64,000 nt of DNA from Streptomyces sp. AM 4-1-1 (GCF_029167625.1 NZ_CP119145.1:7068001-7132000); one strand, 5' to 3'. Positions 25,238-34,525 are shown, numbered from the stretch's first letter. Numbers and translations: made by a program. The notes: a model not told the origin generated them from the letters alone.

Positions 25238-27790
25238 GTCGGGTAGCGGGGACGCATTACTGCGTCCCCGCCCCCTCAGAACCGTGCAAGCAGCTATTCA
25301 CCGCACACGGCTCAAGCAAGCCCCAGAGGCTCGCTGGCAGGCAAAAGTACTGGACTCGTTGTCGCAGCGGCTCCATTCCGCCGCTGACAATGGGTGTGGA
25401 GTAGACGGAGTCGTTGACCGTCCGGCGTGCTCCCGTCCGGGAAGGCCATGTATTGCTTGGAGATCGCCTTCCGGATGACAACCCGCCACGCTTCCCATTC
25501 TTCTGGGCTTTGTGGCGGATGGTCGGCGTGCAGTAGGAGCCCTCCGCAGATCGAGCAACGGCCGTGCTGTGCCTGTAGAAGACGCACGGTCATGGCGTCG
25601 ACTGGTAGAGAAATTCCCTTGCGTCGCCGCTGAGCCCAATATGACTCCAGGGCTGGGTCGTCCGGGGACGCCTTCCCCTTGACCAACTGGTGCCGGACAA
25701 TCTTCGTCCAGGAGAACTTGATCAGGTAGGCACCGCTGTCGCGGTCACCGAACACCCACCGGTCGTTCCTGGACCTGTTGAACCGGCCGAAGTACTTGTC
25801 AGATATCCAGTGCTTCGGCTTGTTCGGGTGACTGTGCTTGGCCCACTTGTAAGCGAGCTTCCACATGTGATTGTCCAGCGCCGTGAAAATCTCGCTGGAC
25901 ACCACCGTCCGGTAATAGGCCGACCAACCCCGCGTGATCGGGTTGATCTTCTTGAGTACCGCACCGGCGTTAGCTCCTCGCAGGGCCACCATTTCGGTAC
26001 TGAGCCGTTCCCGTATCCGTCTCTGAGCCGCTGCGCTCGGTTTGATCAGCAGTTTGCCGTGATAGCGGCGGACGTTGAACCCCAGGAAGTCGAATCCGCT
26101 CTCCGCGTGGACGATGCGTGTCTTGTCCTCGTGGAAGGCGAGTCCCCTGGGCGTCAGCCATGCGGCCAGCCGTTCCTTGACCTGCTCGGCCTGTTCACGG
26201 CTGGTGCACATTGCGACAAAATCATCTGCGTATCTCACCAGCACGGGGCTGCCGCTCTGTGCACTCCCGGCATCTCTGCCGGTGGTGTAATAGCGGACCC
26301 CTGCGGCTTCCTCCATTCCGTGCAGGGCCACGTTGAAGAGCAACGGGCTAATCACCCCTCCTTGCGGAGTTCCCTCCTCTGTCGGGGCGAACCGGCCTCG
26401 ATCCACGACCCCGGCCTTCAGCCACTGACGGACCAGTCCCCGGGCGGGGAAGGTGCCGAGAGCGGCCATCAGCCGGGCGTGGTCGATGCGGTCGAACGCC
26501 GCCTTCAGGTCTGCGTCGAGCACCCATACACGCTGCGGGTTCTTCCCATTGAGCGTGGAGTAGATGGCACCGATCGCGTCGTGACAGCCGCGGCCGGGCC
26601 GGAAGCCGTACGACTTCGGCTCGAACCGTGCCTCCCACTCGGGTTCCAGTGCACCAAGTGCCACAGCTTGCAGGCACCGGTCAACGATCACGGGAATTCC
26701 GAGGCCGCGCTTCTTCGTAGTCCCCGGTTTGGGGATGAACACCCTCTTGACGGGCTTGGGAATCCACAGTCGGGCGCGATGCTGGACCCATTTGGCCAAT
26801 TCGGCCTTGGACTGGGAAAGCAACACGACTTTTCCGTCGACTCCCGCCGTCGCGCGTCCAGCGTTGATCTCCGTGACCCGTCGCACGCTCAAGAGCGTGT
26901 TCGCACGGGACCGGAGCATCAGCTTCTGCAAATTGCGGACCTTCTTCAGGTCCCCTGCCTGCGATGCCGTGAAGATTCTCTGCCGCAGACGCCGTACGTC
27001 CTCCTCGACCCGCCGCCAGTCAATCGACGCCCAGTCCAAGTCTTCGCCCTCGGGTCCGTTCACCGGCACAGATGCAGCCGGAAGGACCGAAGCCGCCCCG
27101 TCCGCTATCAGCATGGTGTCCAACTTATCCCTCGGTTCCGTCGTCTTTATCCAGCGATTCTGCACAGGCTCACCCGGCCCACGTCAGCACCCTTTCGGGC
27201 CCGGGCAGTACCCGTATCCGGACGGTTATGTGGGGCGACCGGCGGAGAGTCCGATCGTCTGCCCCGGTTTCCCGTTTCCTTTCGGCTTCCGGCGTTGGCT
27301 TCTTGGGCCGTCCTGTTCCCGCTGGGGAGTTGAGCCTTCCTTACGGTCAGCCGTCCGAGCGAAAGCGGCCCGGACCCCAACGGGGTTTCCACGTTCCACA
27401 CGAATGAGATACGACCGGGGTGGGTGCTCCCTTTACCCCGAGGCGGCGGTGTCCACCTGGCCGGAGTGACCTCTACCGGCCAGCGCCTGCCGCTTCTCAA
27501 CGGCTAGCCATGCACCCTACTCACACATTCCATCGGCGGGGATTGGGATCACGAGGCATCATCGGGAGTTCAAGCACTTCACCCGTCCGGTCTTCCCCTT
27601 GCCGGTAACTTCCGGATGGAACGGAAGTCCTTGGGCTTTCCCCTGAGCTTCGCACCACTCCGTTACCGGAATCGCACGTCAAGGGCGGGGACGGGTCATA
27701 CGGACACGGAACCGTGACTGCACCTACAGCTTCATCAACTGCCTCTCCAATCGGTCAGTCCACTCAAATTCGTGCAACTTCGTGTCGCAC
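25238..27790 (-). mobile_element. Group II intron 1 inside the IS30 transposase gene (2553 bases)
   Basis: On the minus strand the intron begins GTGCGACACGAAGTTG, a canonical bacterial group II 5' end, and finishes CTACCCGAC. Just before that end is a domain V-like hairpin (starts GAGCCGTGTGCGG, ends GCACGGTTCTGAGGGGG) and a domain VI stem (GGGGACGCA...TGCGTCCCC). Exact removal restores the IS30 reading frame, which fixes both boundaries to the base. The intron carries its own reverse transcriptase gene. Confidence 0.9.
25312..27165 (-). CDS. ltrA-like: Group II intron-encoded reverse transcriptase/maturase with HNH domain
   Basis: The 617-residue protein has an N-terminal RT0 region (WRRVEEDVRRLRQRIFTASQ, KKVRNLQKLMLRSRANTLLSV). 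Fingers/palm follow with RKSYGFRPGRG-type motif 2 (EPKSYGFRPGRGCHDAIGA) and DADLKAAFDRIDHARL, then the catalytic LVRYADDFVAMC. Next come the maturase X domain (TRGWSAYYRTVVSSEIF) and a C-terminal HNH nuclease zinc motif (CSICGGLLLHADH, then LRLLHTHCQRRNG). It would splice the intron and reinsert it by retrohoming. The start is uncertain; an ATG about 18 codons in is also possible. Confidence 0.92.
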   Translation of the reverse strand: MQNRWIKTTEPRDKLDTMLIADGAASVLPAASVPVNGPEGEDLDWASIDWRRVEEDVRRLRQRIFTASQAGDLKKVRNLQKLMLRSRANTLLSVRRVTEINAGRATAGVDGKVVLLSQSKAELAKWVQHRARLWIPKPVKRVFIPKPGTTKKRGLGIPVIVDRCLQAVALGALEPEWEARFEPKSYGFRPGRGCHDAIGAIYSTLNGKNPQRVWVLDADLKAAFDRIDHARLMAALGTFPARGLVRQWLKAGVVDRGRFAPTEEGTPQGGVISPLLFNVALHGMEEAAGVRYYTTGRDAGSAQSGSPVLVRYADDFVAMCTSREQAEQVKERLAAWLTPRGLAFHEDKTRIVHAESGFDFLGFNVRRYHGKLLIKPSAAAQRRIRERLSTEMVALRGANAGAVLKKINPITRGWSAYYRTVVSSEIFTALDNHMWKLAYKWAKHSHPNKPKHWISDKYFGRFNRSRNDRWVFGDRDSGAYLIKFSWTKIVRHQLVKGKASPDDPALESYWAQRRRKGISLPVDAMTVRLLQAQHGRCSICGGLLLHADHPPQSPEEWEAWRVVIRKAISKQYMAFPDGSTPDGQRLRLLHTHCQRRNGAAATTSPVLLPASEPLGLA

Positions 27791-28568
27791 AGTCTCCCTC
27801 CCAATGGCCGGGGACGGCCCGGCCGGCGGCTTCGGCGGGGCGTTCTTTGATGGTCAGGCCGGTGATCCTGAACCGGGTGAGGCGCTGGTCGGGGCGGCGA
27901 CGCTTGCGCCGATGCTTGCGCCGGGTCCGTAGCTGGCCCGGCGCGCGGTCCAGGCCGCCGCGGTGAGGTAGGTAGATCGCCTGGTAGATGGTCTCCGTGG
28001 ACAGATGACGTTCCGGCTGACCGGGAAACGCGGCTGGCAGTGCTCGGCTGATCTGCTCCGGGCTCCAACGTTTACCCAGGTGCAGCTCGACGAACTCCTT
28101 CAGCTCTGGATCGCGTCGGAGCTTTCCTTCCTTCGACCTCGCCCGCCGGGCCACGGCCCGGCGCTGTGCCTGGAAAGGCTGGTAGGCGCCGGTGGCGGGG
28201 TTGCTGTTGCGGTGCAGCTCGCGGCTGATCGTGGACGCGTTGCGGCCCAGCCGACGGGCTATCGACCGCAGAGAGTGGCCCGCGCAGAGCAGGTCGGCTA
28301 TCTGTACGCGCTCGTCCTCGGACAGGAAGCGGTCGGAGACCCTGCCGTCCTTCTTCTCTGCGATCGGCGCGTAGACGTAGTCCTCGCCGGTCGCAGCCTT
28401 CACCGTCCGCCCGTAGGTCCAGCGGTAGCCCGTCTTGCGGTTGACACCGACCTCTCGGCAAGCAGCCGAGTTGCTCATCCCTTGCGCCATGAGCCGAAGG
28501 TAGCGATCACGCTTATCTGCCAAAGCAGCAGGTCCACGCGTTTTAACTCCTCGACGCTTCCTCGTCAT
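27791..28568 (-). CDS. IS30 transposase, exon 1 (N-terminal)
   Basis: This minus-strand segment encodes the first 259 residues: an N-terminal HTH (RYLRLMAQGMSNSAACREVG, VNRKTGYRWTYGRTV), the typical IS30 second HTH (ERVQIADLLCAGHSLRSIARRLGRN, STISRELHRN), and the start of the integrase fold through RAVPGHWEGD, whose Asp is the first catalytic acid. It stops at the 5' end of the group II intron. Splicing joins GAC-T to TG-ATC and gives EGDLIIGKDNRSAIG, a perfect IS30 sequence of about 407 residues in total. Confidence 0.88.
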
Positions 28569-28603
28569 TGCAACACCTTTGGGGTCTTGTGTTGCGACGA
28601 GAT

Positions 28604-29404
28604 CTAGAACTCACCTCGTTCTAGTGGGGCCAAAACTGCCCGGCGAAAACACCCGGCGAAGTCAGTGACCTTCGGCGCCGCGACGCCGTCCACCCACACC
28701 GTGGTGTCGCCAAGCTCGTCCAGCCACTCCAGGTGCGTGAACAGGCGCTTGAAGTGCGACCAGCTCGGGCCCTGGGCAGTCTGCTTCAGCCGGTTGAACT
28801 GCGTGGTGCCGTCGCTGTCGCGCTCCTCCATCAGCCGCAGCATCCCCGCCTGCTCGGCGAGGCTCATCCGGTCGTGGATGCCGCAGCAGATCGAGGCGTT
28901 CACCTCTGTGCGGATCGTGGAGGTCATCGTGTCGAAGGTGGAGAACGCCGGCAGTTCCAGCCCGGCCGCTACCACCTTCTCCAGCGCGATATTGATCAGG
29001 TCGGCGGGGCGGTTCTTCGACGCGGCCTCCTTACGGATCGCCGCCTCAGCGATCTGCCGTGCCTGGGACTGCTGGTACTTCGTCCCCAACCGCTGGCGCA
29101 CCTCCGTACGCTGCCGCTCAGCAGTGCGGCCCGTCTCGTGCAACGGGAGCGTGCCCTCCGGCAGCTCGACCGTACGGCGGACGAAGTCGACCACCATCTC
29201 CGGATACTCGTCCGGCTTCGGGAACCGGCCCATCCGCTGATACGACCTCAGCGCCAGCAACAGCGCGAGCTGATGGCCGTCGGAGTCCATCCGCTCAGCG
29301 GCCCACGCAGCCTCCTCCCGCGTCGGCGCGAAGAAGAGATGCAGCTCATGCGCGGTGATCAGCCGCTTGAACCGCGGGTACGCGGTCCGCTCGATCGAGG
29401 TCGC
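28604..29404 (-). pseudogene. Tn3-family transposase N-terminal fragment (DUF4158)
   Basis: The frame reads TSIERTAYPRFKRLITAHEL, FFAPTREEAAWAAERMDSDG and HQLALLLALRSYQRMGRFPK, the well-conserved DUF4158 start of Tn3 transposases. It continues to about residue 265, where it is cut by the IS30 junction (TAG at 28604). The first Met codon is missing: the frame enters from unrelated sequence at about 29404. The DDE catalytic domain is absent, so it is dead. It separates the IS30 from the trailing end of the CRISPR array. Confidence 0.82.
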
Positions 29405-29527
29405 AAGTCCCGCCCCAGGCCCAGAGATCAGTCAGTATCAGCACCAACGACCTTTGGCCGAACGGGTGACGGGCACCCTCGGACCGAACCCCAAGATCAA
29501 CAACTGGCGGCTTTTGGGCTTACCTCG

Positions 29528-30687
29528 GCGCTACCCCCTCGCAGGGGCGATGAGGGCCCCCGGCCGGTACGGGCTCCTGCTCCTGGACCCGATGTTGTGA
29601 CCCCTCGCAGGGGCGATGAGGGCCGGTGGTGGTGATGGTGGTCATCGGGGCTCCCTCGGTGGGTTGTGACCCCTCGCAGGGGCGATGAGGACTTCAGGAC
29701 GCGATCGGCATGCAGCGTGAGGAGACGGCGTTGTGACCCCTTGCAGGGGCGATGAGGACCGTGCCCGCCTCGGACGGCAGCACGAAGAAGCTGATGTTGT
29801 GACCCCTCGCAGGGGCGATGAGGACGGCGTCCTTCGGTACGGCGAACACCACCCCGTACACGTTGTGACCCCTCGCAGGGGCGATGAGGACCCGCGTGAC
29901 CCGGGAAGTATTCACCATTACCCACTGGTGTTGTGACCCCTCGCAGGGGCGATGAGGACCCACGCCCACCCACCGGCCCAGCTCCGCCACCCAGATGTTG
30001 CGACCCCTCGCAGGGGCGATGAGGACACTGCTCCAGCGCGGCGGTCCCGGCCGCGTAGCAGAGTTGTGACCCCTCGCAGGGGCGATGAGGACCTTCCTCA
30101 GGTGCGGCGGCAGCGGATCATCCATGCCGTTGTGACCCCTCGCAGGGGCGATGAGGACACGGTCAGGCTGCTGGTGTCGCGGGTGTCCACGTCCGGTTGT
30201 GACCCCTCGCAGGGGCGATGAGGACCCGCAGGTGGGGACAACAGTGAGCCTCCGGGAGGATGTTGTGACCCCTCGCAGGGGCGATGAGGACCGCCGGGGC
30301 ACGCGTCAGCATGTCCGGCTGGTACCGGTTGTGACCCCTCGCAGGGGCGATGAGGACGCCCGCGCAGGGCGGCCCGGAGGACGTGCCCGCGCTGGTTGTG
30401 ACCCCTCGCAGGGGCGATGAGGACGGAAAGTAGGCGGGAGTCTCGGGCTCCTGCACGGTGGTTGTGACCCCTCGCAGGGGCGATGAGGACCCGCGTTCTC
30501 CAGGTCGGGGCTCTCGCGAACCCCGCGTTGTGACCCCTCGCAGGGGCGATGAGGACCGGGGTGACGCGGGCACAACTGGTGCAGGTCCTCAAGTTGTGAC
30601 CCCTCGCAGGGGCGATGAGGACCTGCCCGACCGGCGTCAGCACACCGAGCTCGGCCAGTTGTGACCCCTCGCAGGGGCGATGAGGAC
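29528..30687 (-). CRISPR. Orphan CRISPR array: 18 repeats of 30 bp, 17 spacers of 35-39 bp
   Basis: Plus-strand repeats begin GTTGTGACCCCTCGCAGGGG and end CGATGAGGAC. Repeat starts: 29528 (degenerate), 29594, 29663, 29730, 29796, 29862, 29930, 29997, 30063, 30129, 30196, 30262, 30328, 30395, 30461, 30527, 30593, 30658. Variants: GAGGGC end at 29594, CCCCTTGC at 29730, GTTGCG at 29997. The core folds as CCCCT-CGC-AGGGG. I assign minus-strand transcription because the degenerate repeat, normally the leader-distal one, is on the left. The minus-strand repeat also ends GGTCACAAC, like the -AAC ends of many crRNA repeats. No cas gene lies in the window. Coding sequence, not a leader, abuts the right end. 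Confidence 0.97.
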
Positions 30688-31241
30688 TTGCGCAGCTCGT
30701 TCACCTGCTCGTAGAAGTTGACGTTCTGCTGCACAGGCAGGGCGGGAGCCCGGCCGGCACCGTGGCCGACCACGGCGTACCGGTAGGCCTCCCCTGACAC
30801 ATCCTCGCTGTCCAGCCAGTTGAGCTGACTCCAGGAATCCGGATCGATGCGCTGTTCCACCTTGGGCAGGTCCAGCAGGGCCAAGTACCGGTTGAGACAG
30901 TCCGCCAGTCTCCTGATGTTGTGCGTACGCAGACGCTTGTCCAACTGGTCGGAACTGAGGTCTTCTTCTCCTGTGTAGCCCTCGCGCAGCACGCACTGGG
31001 CGGCCTTACGGATCAGCCACTTCAACGACAGTTCGATGCTGTGTCGGTAGTTGTAGAGGATCGGGAGGGGCAGCCGGTCGTCCGGGCCGCGGGCGATCCA
31101 GTATCGGGCAGCGGTCTCGGCCACTCTCAGATAGCCGCCAGCGAGGGCCAGATCGTCCTCACTGGCACCGCCCCAGACGGCAATCTCGGCACTCGCCCAG
31201 CGGGGTCGGGGCAGGCTCAACCGGTCTTCTGCTTCTTCCAT
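30688..31241 (-). pseudogene. HEPN-like helical protein, 3' end lost into the CRISPR array
   Basis: About 184 residues from ATG 31241 encode a helical protein. It contains LAGGYLRVAETAARYWIARG, then YNYRHSIELSLKWLIRKAA (like the Y-x-HxIELxLK motif of HEPN-type domains) and KRLRTHNIRRLADCLNRYL (like the GHDLxxL motif). After NFYEQVNELRK the frame passes directly into CRISPR repeats, and the next stop is well inside the array. The native C-terminus is therefore probably missing. It may have been a toxin or sensor of the HEPN class. The missing RxxxxxH catalytic motif leaves function open. Confidence 0.6.
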
Positions 31242-31520
31242 CCCGTCAGGATGGCAATCGCTCGCCTCATCCACTACTGCTTTGGCAACTGCCCGGCGCC
31301 TCAGCGTCCCCAAGCGCCGAGGTCGGCATCGACATCTTCTGGGCGACGCCGAACCCTCAGCATCGACGCGGACTGCGAGTCGAACGTCTACCGATTACAT
31401 TCGGTGACCAAGGCTTGCCAACTAAGCTGCTGCTTCTTTGCCAACTACGCAGCGACACATCCGTCAGACCAGCGACAAGCTGCGCCGCGATTTGCCAACA
31501 AGACTGCATGGTCACACCTG

Positions 31521-31865
31521 ATGCGCCTGACCGGCGAGCGCCAGACCGACCTCGCCGACGGGATCGGGCTGAGCCAGACCCAGATCAGCCGCAAGCAGGC
31601 CGGTACCGCCGCGTAGTCCCTGACCGATGTCGACCGGCTGTCCGCCCACTACGGCATCCCCGTCCCCGACCTCCTCGCCGGAGTCGACCGCGCCGTCCAC
31701 TGCCTGCCCGTACGGCGCCGCGCACCCGCACCCGGCGCCGCCCAGCTCACGATCAGCCCCGTAACCGTAGGCGCCGCCCGGCCCGGACGGTTGGTTCGGG
31801 CCAGGCGGCGGGAGGTCAACGAGGTCAGTCGGCCGGCGTCCATGGGGGATCCGGTGTGCTGTTGA
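31521..31865 (+). pseudogene. XRE-type regulator interrupted by an amber stop
   Basis: Codons from ATG 31521 read MRLTGERQTDLADGIGLSQ TQISRKQAGTAA, a helix-turn-helix, followed by TAG at 31614-31616. The same frame then continues SLTDVDRLSAHYGIPVPDLL and AGVDRAVHCLPVRRR. The TAG occupies the place where Trp (TGG) is usual in related regulators, so one G-to-A change explains it. Without readthrough only a 31-residue HTH stub is made. No evidence for suppression is visible. Confidence 0.65.
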
Positions 31866-32001
31866 TGGCGCCGCAGTTCCAGCAGTCCCACTCGTCGGGC
31901 AGCTTGTACAGCTCGCTCCAGAACCCGGTCGGTTTCCCCCACACGACGCAGTCCGCCTCGCAGTCCCAGCACTCGAACTCGAAGTTCACGTGGCCCTCCA
32001 T
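31825..32001 (-). CDS. 58-aa zinc-ribbon-like peptide
   Basis: On the minus strand an ATG at 31999-32001 opens a 58-residue frame ending TGA at 31825-31827. It contains FEFECWDCEADCVVWG and later DEWDCWNCGAINSTPD: two C-x-x-C pairs about 27 residues apart, the pattern of a treble-clef or zinc ribbon. Trp-rich flanks are typical of small Zn proteins of unknown role in Streptomyces. It overlaps the tail of the XRE remnant on the other strand. Confidence 0.65.
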   Translation of the reverse strand: MEGHVNFEFECWDCEADCVVWGKPTGFWSELYKLPDEWDCWNCGAINSTPDPPWTPAD

Positions 32002-32048
32002 CCCAAGGGGGTGCGGACCGGAGGCTGCCGCACCCCAGGGGTGTGTCG

Positions 32049-33503
32049 TCAGGCGGGTCCGGTGCCGCTGTCGTCGGCGTCAAGGTTCGGGCCCGGTACC
32101 GGTTCCGGGGCGGGGTGCGGGCGCGGTTCCGGCTCCGTACCCGGATCGGATGCGGTCTCGCTGTCCGTGGCGTCGGCGGGGGAGCGGTCGTCGAGGGTGA
32201 TGGTGACCTGCTGGCCGCGCGGGGTGAGTCCGGCCAGGCTCACCTCGATCCGTTCGTACACGGTGTCGGCGAGCTCCTGGTCCCCGTCTCCCTCCTTCGC
32301 GGTGTGCCGCAACTCGTGGAGGCTGATGAGCAGGGCGATGAGCGAGCGCCCGGACAGGGCGACCCGGATCCGCTCGTCTCCTTCGGCGGCGACCTGCGGC
32401 GGGACCCGGAAGTGGCGGTGCCCTCCGGCCTGGGCGGTGATGAACTCCCAGATGTCCCGGTTGCACAGCAGGTCGACGGAGGAGACCCGAGCGGCTTCTT
32501 TGAGCAGCGCGGTGTGCTCCTTACTCACCACAGCCGTCTCGGCCTCCTCGGACGGCCGGGGGCGCAGCTCGTCCAGACCGGCGTGCAGGGCCGTGGTGCT
32601 CTCGTCCAGTGCGGCATGCAGGCCCGCGGTGCTCTCGCGCAGAGCGGCGAGTTCGTCGCGGGTTTCCTGGCGGTCGGCGGCGACCTGGTCGCGGAGCGCG
32701 GTGACGGCTTCGTGAAGTTCGCCGGCCGCTTCGCGGAGCTGGCTCCCGATGGCGTCCTGGATGGCGGCCTGCTCGCTGCTCTTCTCGTCGGCCGGCTCCG
32801 TCCGGGAGTTCAGGAGCGGGGCCAGTTCCTCGGCGAGGACCTCGCGGACCAATTGCTGGATCGTCTCCGCCGTCAAGGCCTCGGCGCCGGCGGAGACGTT
32901 TTCCCCGTCCTCGGGAGCCGGATCGGCGGCGGGCGGAGCGTCCGACGTGGCGGCGGCTTCCAGCTTCTTGACCGGGGCGAGCTCCGGCTGGGCACTCGGG
33001 GAACTGGCCGGGGGTGAGGTCACCGCGTCGTTGTCGGCAGCCTCCACCGAGGAGACGGGGCCGGCGGTCCGCTGCTCGGGCACGACGTTCAGCAGCGTTC
33101 GGGTGGGCTCGGTGCCGTCGGCCGACGGTGTGATGACGGTGCTGTACCGGGCGGCGGGTCCGACGGTCGGCGCGGACGTCACCGTTTCGGTGAGCGTGTT
33201 GAGGGTGGTCTGTACGCCCTCCAGGAGCACGCGGAGCTGCTCCAGCTCCTGGGTGGGCGTGTCCTGCCGGCTCTCTGACGGCCGGGCCAGAAGGACGTTC
33301 TTCGTGTCCCTCAGTGCTCTGGTCATGGCGGCGAGCTCCTGGACCGTGCTCTGGTGGGTTGTCGCGTTGGCAGCTTTCACGTCGTCGAGCCCTCGGTCGA
33401 GGGATTCGCTCAGGGTGGTGCCGGTGTGGAGCATCGCCTGGTGAAGCATGGTCAGGCCGCTGGAGGCGTCCTCGCCCTCGGGCCCCTTCTTGCGGTTGTT
33501 CAC
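32049..33503 (-). CDS. Large coiled-coil protein of unknown function (484 aa)
   Basis: The sequence has three parts. The N-terminal 100 residues are amphipathic (LHQAMLHTGTTLSESLDRGL, ELEQLRVLLEGVQTTLNTL). A Pro/Ala/Glu-rich linker follows. A long heptad-patterned coiled coil covers about residues 205-330 (AIGSQLREAAGELHEAVTAL, QETRDELAALRESTAGLHAAL with two near-identical ALDESTTALHAGLDE units). A globular 90-residue domain follows (SVDLLCNRDIWEFITAQAGG, ERIRVALSGRSLIALLISLH), then an acidic Pro-rich tail. No signal or membrane helix is seen. A partition, conjugation or filament role is imaginable but nothing is diagnostic. Confidence 0.75.
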   Translation of the reverse strand: MNNRKKGPEGEDASSGLTMLHQAMLHTGTTLSESLDRGLDDVKAANATTHQSTVQELAAMTRALRDTKNVLLARPSESRQDTPTQELEQLRVLLEGVQTTLNTLTETVTSAPTVGPAARYSTVITPSADGTEPTRTLLNVVPEQRTAGPVSSVEAADNDAVTSPPASSPSAQPELAPVKKLEAAATSDAPPAADPAPEDGENVSAGAEALTAETIQQLVREVLAEELAPLLNSRTEPADEKSSEQAAIQDAIGSQLREAAGELHEAVTALRDQVAADRQETRDELAALRESTAGLHAALDESTTALHAGLDELRPRPSEEAETAVVSKEHTALLKEAARVSSVDLLCNRDIWEFITAQAGGHRHFRVPPQVAAEGDERIRVALSGRSLIALLISLHELRHTAKEGDGDQELADTVYERIEVSLAGLTPRGQQVTITLDDRSPADATDSETASDPGTEPEPRPHPAPEPVPGPNLDADDSGTGPA

Positions 33504-34003
33504 GCCACCTCACTATGAGTAAACGTACTGTCACAGCGGTACTTTCCTCCGGGCGTGGCGTCCGCGCGGCCCGTTCTCGTAGCTCGCGGGGGATTTGGCT
33601 TGATCCGGGAGGCGGCGGCCGAATCGCTCGGGCGGCCGCTCGCGTCAAGCCTTTCCCGTTCGCGGCGATGCGTCTCGCCCCATAGCACTCGAAGGCGCCA
33701 ACTCGCAGGCTATACAGGCCAATTCACTCCATCGTGATGTGACCCGGCATCACCTCAAGGTCGCCGCAGTGTGGCATTCGTCACTTCCGTGACAACTCAC
33801 GGGCATCGACCTGTTGCGCAGAGTTCCCGAAGTTACTGGTCAGGTAGGTGTGACGCCGCGTGCTCAGTGACTGTAAGGGGTCGCTTGAATGCCCAACGTG
33901 AAATAGGCGTGGGTACGCATGCGTGTTCGCAGCGTTCGGAAGGTTGAGTGGTTCACGCCGGATCACACCTGTTCCGGCGCAACCCCCTCAACGGAGAGGA
34001 TCA
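33504..34003. other. 500-base intergenic region between divergent genes
   Basis: No open frame with coding character. The region should contain the promoters of the coiled-coil gene (leftward) and the sigma-like operon (rightward). A good GGAGAGGA ribosome binding site ends it at about 33992-33999. I saw no strong repeat or hairpin apart from short TTCGTCACTTCCGTGAC-like imperfect symmetry near 33777. Confidence 0.4.
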
Positions 34004-34525
34004 ATGTTCGAAGAAGTCGGCGACGATGACAGCCAGATTCCGCAGGATGGCTGTCTCCCGCTGCCCCTGGAGTTCGAGGCGCTCTACCTGAGCAACCAGG
34101 TGGCGTTCCACGACCTGGCCCTGGCGGTCCTGGGGACGAACGACGCGGCGGAACGCGCGGTGCACCGAGGGTTCCTGGAGATCCTGAGGCTCTGGGACAA
34201 GTTGAAGGCGGAGAGCGAGGACCTCCAGCAGGAGGTCCGGGCGATCATGCGGCGCACCGTCATATCCGAGGAACTGCTCTCCCTGCGCCAGCGGATGGCC
34301 GCCCTGGACAGCGGCACCGGCCTGTACGAGGCGCTCGGCAACCTCCCACCGCGCCAGTTCGACGTCATGGTGCTGCGCTACATCGGCGGCCACAGCACCA
34401 AGCGCATCGGCTGGTACATGGGCCTCACGGCGAGCACCGTCGACCACCACTGCCGCCAGGCTCGCAAGCGGCTGTCCCCGAAGTACCACCGGATCCTGCA
34501 GGACACACAGGAGGGCACATCGTGA
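34004..34525 (+). CDS. Sigma-70-like protein (region 4 type)
   Basis: The ATG at 34004 has GGAGAGGA just upstream. The 173-residue protein starts with an acidic stretch, then a sigma-2-like helical region (FEALYLSNQVAFHDLALAVLG, DAAERAVHRGFLEILRLWDKL). It ends in a sigma-4/LuxR-like HTH (LPPRQFDVMVLRYIGGHSTKRI, GWYMGLTASTVDHHCRQARKRL). It may redirect RNA polymerase or act as a simple DNA-binding regulator. Its TGA overlaps the next GTG (34522), so it is coupled to the phosphoribosyltransferase gene. Confidence 0.75.
   Translation: MFEEVGDDDSQIPQDGCLPLPLEFEALYLSNQVAFHDLALAVLGTNDAAERAVHRGFLEILRLWDKLKAESEDLQQEVRAIMRRTVISEELLSLRQRMAALDSGTGLYEALGNLPPRQFDVMVLRYIGGHSTKRIGWYMGLTASTVDHHCRQARKRLSPKYHRILQDTQEGTS

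Larger units (their letters stand above)
24778..28598 (-). mobile_element. IS30-family element carrying a group II intron
   Basis: Related inverted ends are visible: GTCGCAACACCTGG at 24778, and on the other strand GTCGCAACACAAGACC starting at 28598. Removing the 2553-base intron leaves 1268 bp, a normal IS30 size. The transposase is on the minus strand. Beside the right end is an imperfect palindrome (CTAGAAC...GTTCTAG, about 28603-28623); palindromes are typical IS30 targets. The flanking duplication could not be established. Confidence 0.75.

Noticed and set aside
25690..27333. Long plus-strand frame opposite the intron 1 reverse transcriptase (and a similar one opposite intron 2)
   Set aside because: Antisense shadow of the maturase; no domain and no start signal.
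29694..30643. Open frames across the CRISPR array with repeated peptides such as VLIAPARGHN or RRGDEDR
   Set aside because: They are translations of the 30-bp repeats and spacers, not genes.
31614..31616. Programmed recoding of TAG as an amino acid in the XRE gene
   Set aside because: No stem-loop or suppressor tRNA evidence; a simple nonsense mutation or read error is more likely.
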